Part shown: positions 46,488 through 57,231 of the stretch, piece after piece
Layout: every line of letters starts with the position of its first letter
How positions within the stretch are numbered: position 1 is the stretch's first letter
Source: Paramarasmius palmivorus
Taxonomy: Eukaryota > Basidiomycota > Agaricomycetes > Agaricales > Marasmiaceae
Reading direction: 5' to 3'
DNA: 64,000 nt
Assembly: GCA_037176845.1 (NCBI GenBank)
Contig: JAYKXP010000023.1
Span: forward strand, 310,001-374,000
Translations under genes and position numbers: made by a program
Notes under the pieces: generated by a model
The model's input: the letters and a program-made list of their open reading frames with translations, nothing else
Told to the model about the DNA's origin: nothing
Databases searched by the model: none

Positions 46488-49080
46488 CGTGAGTCGGGAT
46501 GAATAAGGGCGTGGAATGATGGGGTTCGGTTGTATTTTCGTTATTATAGGGTTGTTCTTTATATTTGGCTTACTCTTTATATTGCTTCTCCTGGTAACGC
46601 CATGACATACAGTGTGGTATGCAGAGGCATCAGTGATGAGACTTGTTGTATGTTCCATATTCATCACCATCACAGCGCTCGAACAGAGCTACGGACAAAG
46701 TGCGATAATAAAGATATGCAAATGTTTCCAAATCCCGCACGAGGCACTCCATTAAGTATGGAGCTCAGTCGACTGGGACCTTGGAGTAGGGGCTACGGGA
46801 CTATCCGGGCGGAGTTTGTAGTTTGTACGCGTTTCAGCACGTTGCACCTAATCTCAGTCTGATGCATCATGTTCGGGATCGCACGTCTCAACCTCTGTTA
46901 AAGTAAAATCTCAGAGGTGAGATCTCGAGCGCTCCGAGCTACCTGGAGTTGCGAAAAAGGCTACAATCGCTAGTAGTAGTATTGGATTCCAGATGAGGGT
47001 ATACTTGAGTAGTAATTTGGCGGCTCGAGGGGAGTTGAAAGGGGAGATTCGGATCCTGAATCCTGATGTCGAATTAGACGAGCGCAGATACGGCCCAGTA
47101 TTGGTGTTCCAAAAGAAGTTCCACAGAAGAGTGCTCGTTATCTTGAGTCTGCTGGAAACGCCTTCATGAATGAATGCAACGGCGGATAGAGCAACGGGCG
47201 CCTTTATAAACGCTGGGCGGCAAAAGCGGAATGTCATGTGAATGTAAGTGTCACAATGTGACACAGTGACATAATTCGTTTCTCTTCGGTCCTCGGGTTC
47301 TCGAGGTTTACGAATGCCCTACCTTCTCTTTTCTCTTATCATGTACTCGTTCAGCCTGGTCTCGTTGACCAACGACCGGGTCTTCCCTATAGGTGCCTCA
47401 AAGCGTCTTTCTTCTCTGAAATCCTGACCAGCTTTACCCGCTCGCAACCCGCAAATCCACCGATATACACACCAAAGTCTACGTGGCAGACGATCCTAAA
47501 CCAAGAGCTGCACAAAGCCATACGTTCGACGACATCCTCATTTCTCCAAGTCTTTACTCACCTCCAGTGCTGCATACATAAAAGTGCGTCTCTGGTTCAT
47601 CGCTATTCGTTCGACTGACGACTTTGCAAAAGCATAATAGGCTGAATCTTGCATTACCCCTCCCAATATTCATCCTCAACATAAGGGTCATTCCTGTTTG
47701 CCGAGCATCATGCCACTTCGTCTTTCTATCTGAAGCCAACGATCTACAATGTTTAGACTGGAGCCAAATGGAAAACGGCACTATGGAGATTTCTCGGGCG
47801 ACGGGTATGTATCACCGCGATCTTACTTCTGCCTCAACTGACTGGTACTCGAAAACTTTAGACAACCGTTCAATTCGCACAGTACATCGCAAACTTCCAC
47901 TTTGAGAAGGCGGCACTTAGAGAGGAATGATGCGACCAGGAGGATCGTCTAGAGATCGTCTACTAAAGCCGGTGGTGGGAGGAAGTAGGAGGTTGTTGGG
48001 ACTCGGGAGAGGTGGGGTGAGGGGAGAGACGCGTAATGACGAGAACCCTTCCTGGACCGCACCCATAGGACCCGAATAATCCCTTTCATTTCAACCGCTC
48101 GCTATCACTTCGATGATTAACGACTGATACACAGGTTGAATATCAATCCTGCCCACTCAGCCCTTGTGCCCGCACTCACGGAAGACCTAAACTTACATCG
48201 AGCACGAATGAAATCTTTTTCATCAACCGAGTCCAGTTCTCTAGAAAGGGAGAGAACGGGAGGGTGTTTGACGATGGACATGTGTAGAAAAGTACGGGTA
48301 TCCTTGTGTCACTTGTAACCATGCAGGTCGGTAGCCTCGCCGCAGTTTCGAAAATTGCGAAGGTGTAAAGAGAGATTATTCAGTGAGACATTTGTTTCCT
48401 CCCTGTTTTTGTCGGCCTGACAACCCTGTGAGAAGCCTGTGCGGATATTCGGACCTGCCAAAGTCGCATCTCTCAGGTTGCGTGCCTGGCTCCGAAAATA
48501 GCTCACCGCCGACACGAGGTTCGCGGAGTCGTAGATGGAGTTACAGCGCTACTTTACGGCCTGGCTTATTTGGCTCTTGATGATAACCCCTTTCGCTCGG
48601 ATAGCATTCGTTGTTCGGCTTGCATCATGAACATTTCTCTCACAAGCACCCACGGGTTTGCGCATCTCTTATCGGTAATTCGAGATACTGAATAGCCGAC
48701 GTAGTGAAATTTAGGAATGATGTGGCTCGTCATGGACTCGGAAACTGATAGCGCTGCGAAAGACGCATGAATCTGAATCTTCAAGCTGTAAAAAGGGCAT
48801 CCAGTAAGTCGTGATGTTAGAATCTATTCCTAAGTACAAGGCACATATTGAACCAAGGCATCTGCTTGATGTTACTGAAGAACCATTCTAAACACTGCTG
48901 CAGCCATTCCGTGATCGTTGTCCCCGTTTTCCCGACATCACAGTTGCCATAAACGTTCCCCGCTGTGATGATTACACGGGAAGACAGCTCAATAGCTGCG
49001 GTAAATATGATTGTCCATCTCAGCATTTTTGACTCATCCTAAACACATCTGCTTGAGTAACAGACATTCTGAGTGTTCGT
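46488..49080. other. Intergenic, about 2.6 kb
   Basis: Contains one ORF with some protein-like character (46911-47264, minus, listed separately). Other ORFs (47554-47905, 48136-48580, 48817-49026) show no family similarity. The right end is the laccase 2 promoter. Confidence 0.4.
46911..47264 (-). CDS. Hypothetical small protein with one hydrophobic segment
   Basis: A single uninterrupted frame of up to 117 codons; an internal ATG gives about 108 residues starting MTFRFCRPAFIKAPVALSAV. The N-terminal part is basic and amphipathic, like a mitochondrial targeting sequence. A hydrophobic stretch (YTLIWNPILLLAIVAFFATP) lies near the C-terminus. I recognise no family. It could equally be a chance ORF; it is reported because the composition is unlike its neighbours' shadow frames. 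Confidence 0.3.
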   Translation of the reverse strand: MSHCDTYIHMTFRFCRPAFIKAPVALSAVAFIHEGVSSRLKITSTLLWNFFWNTNTGPYLRSSNSTSGFRIRISPFNSPRAAKLLLKYTLIWNPILLLAIVAFFATPGSSERSRSHL

Positions 49081-49081
49081 T

Positions 49082-49117
49082 CTCTCGCGAGTATCGGACA
49101 GAAAATTTAATATAAAA
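49082..49117 (+). promoter_or_regulatory. Laccase 2 core promoter: CTCTCGCGAG motif and TATA box
   Basis: CTCTCGCGAG (49082-49091) followed by TATCGGAC is close to the laccase 1 element (CTCTCGCGAGAGTCGGAC). A TATAAAA box lies at 49111-49117, about 42 bases before the ATG at 49159. Order and spacing are similar in the two promoters. Confidence 0.55.
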
Positions 49118-49158
49118 GCAGGTTTCCTGAGGCAATTCTGCTTCACTCGTCAACAACC

Positions 49159-51632
49159 ATGGCGCGTACTCAACCTGCTCTCGCTCTCATTACTTTACTG
49201 CCTTTTGTTAATAAAGCCCTCGCTGCCATCGGTCCTGTTGCAGATCTTGTCATCACCAATGAGGACGTGTCCCCCGATGGCTTTACTCGTGGTGCAGTGC
49301 TTGCAGGTGGTAATACAATCGGTCCTCTGATCGTTGGGAACAAGGCGAGTGTGATATTCGCCATCGCTCCGAACGTCTATGCTAACGCTCCAATAGGGAG
49401 ATAATATTCAGATCAACCTCATTAACAATTTGAACGATAGTACAATGCTCCAGTCGACCAGCATTGTGAGAGTCTTGCTTTATAATTTAGATGTACAGAT
49501 CCAACCTATTCTGCAGCATTGGCACGGATTCTTCCAGAAGACGACCAACTGGGACGATGGTGTGGCGTTCGTAAATCAATGTCCCATTGCTAAAGGGGAT
49601 AGCTTCTTGTACGACTTCAACGTTCCTGATCAAGCAGGTACCTTTTGGTATCATTCACATCTCTGTAAGCCCCTGCTGCGCTTTTATTCTGTATGTTATA
49701 CTCATTTTGATCACTCAGCAACGCAATACTGTGATGGACTTCGTGGTCCGCTGGTCATATATGACCCGAATGATCCTCATCAGGATTTGTATGATGTCGA
49801 TGACGGTGAGCAGATATTACATGTCGAGGTCGTACATGAGCTGAATCATAACATTAGAGTCAACTGTTATCACTCTCGCAGACTGGTATCACTCCAAGGC
49901 TAAAACAATTGTCTTTGGGTAAGTCAATAGTGGTTCTTCGATTACAATACCGCTAAGTACTGTCCAACTAGCACTCCCGATTCTACATTGATCAACGGTC
50001 TGGGTCGTTGGTCTGAGGGTAATGCCACTGACCTTGCGGTCATCACTGTAACTCAAGGGAAGAGGTAAGACCTTACGCTCATCTTGCATGCACAAGCCTT
50101 GCTAACATTCCCAGGTATCGCATGCGTTTGGTCAATGTGGCGTGCGATCCTGCGTATACCTTCTCGATTGACAATCATACAATGTACGTCCCAGCAAGCT
50201 GTCTGGCCAGAGGTTTCTAATTATTTCGGTAGGACTATCATTGAGACTGAAACGGTTAACAACGTACCCCTCGAAGTCGACTCATTGATGATCTATGTTG
50301 GTAAGTACCTCCCTTCTGCGCTGATCAATCAGTCATTCATACTCTTACATAGCTCAACGTTATTCGTTCGTGGTACGTGTCAACTATACTGGGTCGTTTC
50401 TGCGCTCTTAATCAATGAATGCTAGCTGAACGCGGACCAGCCAATCGGAAACTATTGTCAGTATAATTCTTGTATTTTTCGTCAAACACTCACTTTCTCG
50501 GCAGGGATCCGCGCCAACCCTAACGCTGGCACCCTTGGCTTTACCAATGGTATCAACTCTGCGATTCTTCGATACGTAGGAGCAGAGGAGGCCGAACCCC
50601 CAACTCTCAACATTACGAGTACTAATCCACTTAATCAATCCGCCCTTGTGGTAAGCTTATTCCTCAAGTATTTCTTGAACGAGCTTTCTACACTATCTTT
50701 TTTAACAGCCTCTTGACACCCCTGGCGTTCCCGGAGACCCAGTCGTCGGCGGTGTAGACGTTGCCATGCATCTCGAATTCGCATTCGTAAGTTCGTCTTT
50801 CTACTTCTCATTCTCTGTTTTAACGGCGTCCCACTGATAGACAAGCGCTGCAAAATTCACCGTCAACGGCGCCGAGTATATCCCTCCAACCGTTCCTGTC
50901 CTCCTACAAATCCTCAGCGGGGCTCAAACCGTCGATTCGCTTTTACCTACTGGTTCGGTTATTTCGTTACCAAGAAATGCGTCTGTGGAGTTGTCGTTTA
51001 CTGGGGGCCTACTTGGACTTGACGTGAGTTTTGTTAAACAATCTCTCCGTAAAGCTGACAAGGGAATCTGTTGAATGTAGCATCCCATTCATTTGCACGG
51101 TGTAAGTACCCATTTCCAATGCATCATAAGCAATTCAACCTGAACTTACAGTTACGTACTTGTAGCATACCTTCGATGTTGTTAGGGCAGCTGGGGCGAG
51201 TGAATACAACTTTGTCAATCCCGTAAGCCTCCGATTCCTGTTTGCCCATTTCGCGTACTCATCACACACCACAGATCCGCAGAGATGTCGTCAACGCCGG
51301 AGCTACAAGCGACAATGTCACCATTCGTTTCAGGACTGATAATCCAGGCCCATGGATCATGCATTGCCATATTGACTGGCATTTGGAGAAGTACGTCTGA
51401 TTCTCAATTTCTCTACTTCAGGTTTGACTCTGATTAATGGGAACCCGTAGTGGCTTTGCCGTGGTATTCGCGGAGGCCTCGGATGCGTGGAATTCGACTA
51501 TCGACCCGACCGGTGCGTGCTTCTTATACGACCGAGAAGCTGGTTTGATGACTGACGATGACTTTTTGGTTGACAGATCAATGGGATAATTTGTGTCCTA
51601 CATACGACGCATTGAGCGATAGTGACCTTTAG
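49159..51632 (+). CDS. Laccase 2 (multicopper oxidase, EC 1.10.3.2)
   Basis: Paralogue of laccase 1 with the same exon plan. The signal peptide is [22 protein letters not shown], with mature start [19 protein letters not shown]. Copper motifs are [30 protein letters not shown] and MHCHIDWHL; the axial T1 position is Phe (HLENGF). The C-terminus is [17 protein letters not shown], with TAG at 51630-51632. Its first intron (49345-49396) has a GC-AG border like laccase 1. The two introns that are GC-AG in laccase 1 further on are GT-AG here. The protein is about 520 residues. A base or two of the exon joins may be off, but all sites and the frame are continuous. Confidence 0.93.
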
Positions 51633-51922
51633 GCCCGAAACTGGTCGTAATGTTCTTTACTTTTATACCCCTCGACATTGCGGATACTTGCCTGCTTCAT
51701 TCTGTTGACTTATCGCTTATCTATTCTTAATTGATTTGAAAACGCGACAGCTTCTCATGGCGATGTCTTATTTTGTGCCTATCACGAAGAGCAAAGAAGT
51801 AGATCAGACGTATATTGCGCAATCTCAAATTCCTAGGAACACTGCCCAGGCCCGGTTACCACAAATCACGCCGAGAATGTATAAGAATCAAAAGGATCAA
51901 GTCATTAAAAACCTCATTCCAG

Positions 51923-52993
51923 ATGCATCACCAAAAACGACGAGTGTTCATCTTCTCTCACCCACGCACAAGATGCAATCTACTCTACAAGCTACTTACG
52001 ACGCATCCCTTGTTCTCACCGACGGTTCCAGGACCTTTGGCGTTTATGACACCTGCATTCTATGGTCCAGACTCTGGATACCGTGACTCCGCGCCGGAGG
52101 AATATCGCTCGATGGTTACGTTTCAGAGATGTTTCGACGAGTTTTTGGGGAGTATTGCCCAAATAGAGGAGCAAGTGAGTGTATGTCTTTCAAACTGGGA
52201 AGAGACTCAAATATCTCTAAGTATAGAATACGATCCCGTTGATGATGGAGCATCCTTACCTGATCTTGCCTTGTGCCATTGTTAGTGGTGCAAAATATGC
52301 CCCTGGGGCGGAAGTTCAGCTCACGGATCCGAGTCTTCAAGTCTACGCACATACTGAGAAGATCAACCACACTATCCTACCTGACAGCTTCTTTTTTAAT
52401 ATCTCCCATCCCATCATTACAATCAGACACCCCGCGTTAATGCTACCGTCCTGGATCCGGAGTATGGCGTTGATAGGTAAACCACTCCACGGAGAGTGGT
52501 TTGTGCACAGTATGGAAGTGATGGCGAGTTATCGCTGGGAACGGTTGATATACGAATCCTATACGTCTGCTGGCCGAAGGGTAACCGTGATTGACGGAGA
52601 AAAGCTGGTAAGGAATACGAAAGAACAAATAAGAAGGGTGTGTGAGGTGATCGGTGTCGATGAAGGTGGCGTTGCGTACACGTGGGAGGCTTTGGAACGT
52701 GAAAATGGACCTTGGGACAAGAGTAGGGTCTATTCGCACCTACCCGAGTATATGAGGAAAGCGTTCCTTGGCACAATACATAGATCGACGGGGGTCATTT
52801 TGGATAAGGTATGGTTCTCCATATCAGCGAGCTTTGATGAACTGACGAGTTTAAGATATACAACGACCTGGATCTCGGAGAGGAGAAGCGTAAGTGGGTG
52901 TTGGAGTGGGACGTGGATTTGGCAGATAACATCGAGGAAGTGGTTAGAGCTAGTCTGGAGGATTACGAGTATTTGCTTGGGTTTTGCATTTGA
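51923..52993 (+). CDS. Sulfotransferase-like P-loop protein
   Basis: Resembles the fungal P-loop NTPase/sulfotransferase-like family; substrate unknown. Three exons (51923-52174, 52227-52808, 52850-52993) give 325 residues with every join in frame. Residues 6-22 (RRVFIFSHPRTRCNLLYKLL) match the PAPS 5'-phosphate-binding region in position and shape, although the usual Gly/Ser/Thr pattern is altered. A second motif, FFFNISHPIITIRHPALMLP, resembles the 3'-phosphate-binding region, where an Arg and nearby Ser are expected (IRHP). GRRVTVIDGEKLVRN and the acidic C-terminal helix (DNIEEVVRASLEDYEYLL) are typical of fungal members. ATG 51923 is preferred because the open frame upstream is unsupported. 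No signal peptide, so it is probably cytosolic. Confidence 0.72.
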
Positions 52994-54883
52994 ACAATGG
53001 AAGGACCGGTCGTTATAAAATTCACGTAACGCATGTAAGTAACGTTACTGACATTACTTACTGTTACTGACATGTTACTTACATGTTACTTACATGTCGC
53101 TCACATCATATAAAAGTTGACTATAAATCATGTATGCACTCTTTTCCAAGTTTCTCCTCCTCAATGTCAAACTCCAAGCGTGTTCCATTTACATTTTACC
53201 CACTCCGAAGGTGCGTATTCAATGTTTCCCACGGCCCCCACAGCCTGTAAGTCCCAATCATTCAAGTTGGTAAGGGAATTCATATCAGCCTACCTGAGAA
53301 CATATTTTCAACTTGGTTAAATATATAGCTGTGATATAGAGCATGGATCATCGTCTATTGGGTATAACTAGAAAAGCTTGAGCTGAGTTTCTAGCCAAAG
53401 GCAATAACCCGCCTAATTCAAGCCTCTTAGGTGACGTATATGTGTCCTTTAGGTTTAGTAAAGCATTCGACTCCATCCTCACCAATGACGAGTGTCGCGG
53501 AGTCATCCACTAGTCTTTCCGTAACTGGGACAGGTCAACTCTGAAATCGCTCTTTCCATATGTACCAGCTGCCCACACATTTAGGTTGCCGCACACGTTG
53601 ACGTCGCAGGTTACCTCTCTTACCTTCCAAATCACCTCCCTCGAGAATCTGAAACTGGGGGTCCATGGTTCACGTATCAACACTCAATTTTGTTTGGGTG
53701 ATACATTCTCGCCAATGCAACACGGCTGCGTACCTTCGAAGTCAACTACTCCCCATCCGCAACTCCATGTCGCGACGTTTCCGCTCATGAGCATCCGTCC
53801 CCGATAGTGACTACCCACCAATACGCCCGTTGAATGGAAACACCTCATACTCGACCTTTACAGTGGTCACACCCACGAAGCACCTCACCACGTTCAATCC
53901 GACTAGTCGACAGGATTGTATGCAAGGGGTCTAGGAAGCCAAACCTCTCTCCTCAGGACTACACAATGCTGATCGGTTCTCGGTTCGCGATAGAAGTGAG
54001 GGGGTCTTGGCGAGGTTAGTAGCGCGATTTGATCGGATTAGACACGTGTGGCACGTTAACGGACCGCCCCAGATGATCAGAAACACGAAACGCTCAGTCA
54101 CCACCTGAACTTCAGTCATGATGCTTTTCTCCCTTTACTCTTCTGCTTCCTTACCTCGACAGCATCTGTTTATCCGCGCTTCGAGATACACCTCAGAATT
54201 CAAATGGAAGAAGCATTGGCCTTTCGTTTTTGTTAGCCTCTCATTAGTGTTTGGCTAGCTCCACCATGCCGGCTCTTCTTCCCGGGCCACGTAACCGTCC
54301 CTGCGCATCAGTCTAATGTATACCGTATACTCATCTGAGATCACCACCTTCAGTGCTAGCTACCTAGCAGCTTCAGGGCATCGCCATAGCACCCTCGGCC
54401 CTCTCCATCATCCGGTGGTTGACGGATTCGGGTATCGACTTCTTCATTCCGAAGATATCACCTTGTTCCGCGACTTCGCAGTACCCGTTCATGAACGCTT
54501 GCGTTTTCTATTACTTGGAGGAGACAGCCTACAAGTGCGTTATGCGCCCCAGCAGGCCTTGACTTCAACACTGCGAAACTCATCCAAACTCCCAGCACCA
54601 TTGATGTAGACAATTAGCCAAGTTGTTTTCAACTGCGGGATGCAATTACCTGTATATTGGCCAAGACTTTTGTGGTGATTATTTTCACATGGTAATTTAC
54701 TTCCTGATCGGAATCTATCCTTTCTCAGTAGTCCGTGCCGTTGAAAGTGGTGCTGGAAGGTGCTGGAGTGCGTTCCCCACACGAGGCACTCCCGATTGGG
54801 AGTGAATGAGAGTACTTCTTAGGCACCCAAATTCAATCAAAATTTCCCACCCCGCCCATTTAAGATCATCCTGTTTTCCTTTC
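52994..54883. other. Intergenic, about 1.9 kb
   Basis: Starts with a short repeat array (listed separately). Beyond it there are only ORFs of weak character (53586-53807, 54316-54609, plus) and no recognised element. Confidence 0.4.
53026..53108. repeat. Short tandem array of TGTTACTTACA-like units
   Basis: About 80 bases of imperfect 10-12-base units (GTTACTTACAT, GTTACTGACAT, GTAAGTAACGTTACT), partly palindromic because GTAA and TTAC alternate. It sits 3' of the sulfotransferase-like gene and may form hairpins. It is probably a minisatellite. Confidence 0.7.
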
Positions 54884-57032
54884 ATGCGAATGCTCATTTT
54901 CCTTCTGTACCTCTGGTGTGCAACTACAACCTTTGGACAATCATTAATTCCGCCTCCCTCATGGATGGTCAGTGTACTTTGTACCCCGAATTGCCCTTTT
55001 TCACCCTTTCACCAAAATCAGAAACCAAATATAACGACCACTATCCACGACAGGGTTGATATCGCCAAGGCGGCTTTAGAATTGGCCTATAACAGACTTG
55101 ATTCAAGTTTGACGTGGTACAGAGGTAAGAGAATCGCAACAGGTTGTCCACGACTGAGCTCCACGTTTGTCCCAGGTGAAGGTACCAGTGGAATTTGGAC
55201 CGCTGTAGGCTTGCACAGAGAATTCTCAATGTTCGATTACGAGGCAAACGAAACATTATTCAAAGACAGAGTCAAAGACTACTTTGAGGCGCGAGGTGAT
55301 GGTTCATCTAATCTCCCTTTTCCCGAGTGAGTGGATACGTTGGAATCATTCCGCACACAAGCACTGAATCAAATATATCATGGGTCAGTGGTAATATCAG
55401 CGATGTATGTTTTCCAAGCCTCCTTGCTCTGTATCGACTCACATGACTTTCAAAGATCACGTATTACCTGCAAGCACATTTCGTTTTTTACGCCTGTTTC
55501 AATTCTCATTTGCCAGTCTAGCTTGTACGGCTATGCAGCGATCAGCGCTTACCGCACATACAACGAATCGCTATTTCTAAACCTGGCGGAAAATGCATGG
55601 AATAGAGCTAATGCTCAAGTCATAACTGATGGCAATTTGGGTACATGGCAAAGTATATGTGGGCCAAACTTCGACAGTAAGTGACTCGGAACCCATGAGG
55701 CCACCTTTTCACTTAATCACTTCCTCCCAGGCTCCAGACTCATTGGCGGGGTCTATTTCGTAAGGCATCACAGACTATGTAAGATACAATGGTCCTTGAC
55801 TTGGCTCATGATAGAATATGCCCTCGAATACGTCTTTTACCGGGAGTATAAACGGGTATGCCATGTCACAAAGCTCGTTCTACATACGTTGACCTGACGT
55901 CCTCAGCCGTTTTCTAGTGTGCGTATGAAACTTGTTCTACATTGAGATTTCAAGTGAATCATCAAGGTGTATAGGCTTTCTGCACTCCTCGCTGAAGAAA
56001 CACCAAATACAACCTACTTGGATGTGGCTGGCAGATCTTCGGCATTCATGAGGAACAACATGTTCGGCACCCAAGGAGTAGTGCAGAGCATCGACATTCG
56101 GGGGAGTTGCACCAATCCACAGTTATACGACCCGATTGTGGAGCATACTGGATTATGGATCGAGGGACTATCGGTCTTGACCTCGATTACAGGAAACTTT
56201 TCAATGGTAGACTTGTGAGTGCACCCTTGACATAACTCTCCCTTTTACCTTATCTTCATGCAGAATTCGAAATGCGGTACAAGTATCTACTACTCGGACC
56301 AATGGGTGGCAGAACGACGAGGGGATTATGAGTGAGTAGCTGTCTATCCTGAACGAGACGCATTCATTGATGTTTTACGTAGTCAGTAAGGCCAAGGCAA
56401 CTATGACATCTCAGGGAAACTTTGTTCGGTCTCTGGGAATCGCCTACCAACGGCTAACTTCGGCCGTTGACCTTCGCCAGTATATGCGGAGTTATATCTC
56501 TGTACAAGTACGTCAAGGCGCCGGCCCAATCAGGAATCTTCAACTGAATAGCTAAAACAGTATAATGCAATATTGGAACAGGCAACGACGGCGAACAGCA
56601 ACATCTATGGCTATTGGACTGGGCCTTCCTATTCAGTGTTCCAATCTGACAACCAGACTTCTGCGATGAATGTTCTTATCACTGCAATCTCGCTTCCAGA
56701 AGTAGATTCACGTGATAGTGGATCGAAATTATCGGTTGGTGGTATAATAGGCGGTGTAGTCGGAGGTGTAGTTGTAGTGGTGCTGGGTATCGTTGCGCTG
56801 ATCGCTCTCCGTCGACGCAGAAAGATAGAATCTCCAAAACCACCGGATTTAAACATTCAACTGGATCCTTTTCCTCAAGACACAGAACCTACCTTGTCTA
56901 CGTCCAGCGGGCCGACAGCTTCTACTTTCTCCCAAGTTAAAGGCAGATTTCCCCACCACCGCCGGTGGCACAAGAGAGCGTAGGTCGTACTCCAGCAGTG
57001 CTCCTCCACCGGCCTATTCGGATGTAACGTAG
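54884..57032 (+). CDS. GH76-like type I membrane protein B, PPxY-type tail
   Basis: Paralogue of A and C on the opposite strand. ATG 54884 gives the signal peptide MRMLIFLLYLWCATTTFGQS with mature start LIPPPSWM; the in-frame ATG at 54806 is less likely. Exons read RVDIAKAALELAYNRLDSSL, GLHREFSMFDYEANETLF, YGYAAISAYRTYNESLFLNL, LSALLAEETPNTTYLDVAG, HTGLWIEGLSVLTSITGNFS and GYWTGPSYSVFQSDNQTSAM. One TM helix (IIGGVVGGVVVVVLGIVALI) precedes RRRRK. The open frame ends at 56983. A tail in another frame, APPPAYSDVT with TAG at 57030-57032, matches the paralogues better and would need a small intron or a corrected base near 56940. The catalytic pair of GH76 was not found. B is closer to neither A nor C and is the most diverged copy. 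Confidence 0.65.
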
Positions 57033-57231
57033 TAGGACATATAGTAACTAAGTATAATAACGATACATTCCATATTGTAAATACCTATTCGTTTTATCTG
57101 TAGTCAAACAGGCATGCTGAGCCCAGAACCATTCTCCCGCAAACAAACGCACTTGAAAATCGCAGAGTTAATTACCACTTCATTATTAGTAGGAATGATA
57201 TAAGTAAGGTTTATCATCGAAACATATCCAT

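Noticed and set aside
53586..54609. Possible transposon relic between the sulfotransferase-like gene and GH76-like gene B
   Set aside because: A few short frames looked protein-like, but no reverse-transcriptase, transposase or terminal repeat could be found.
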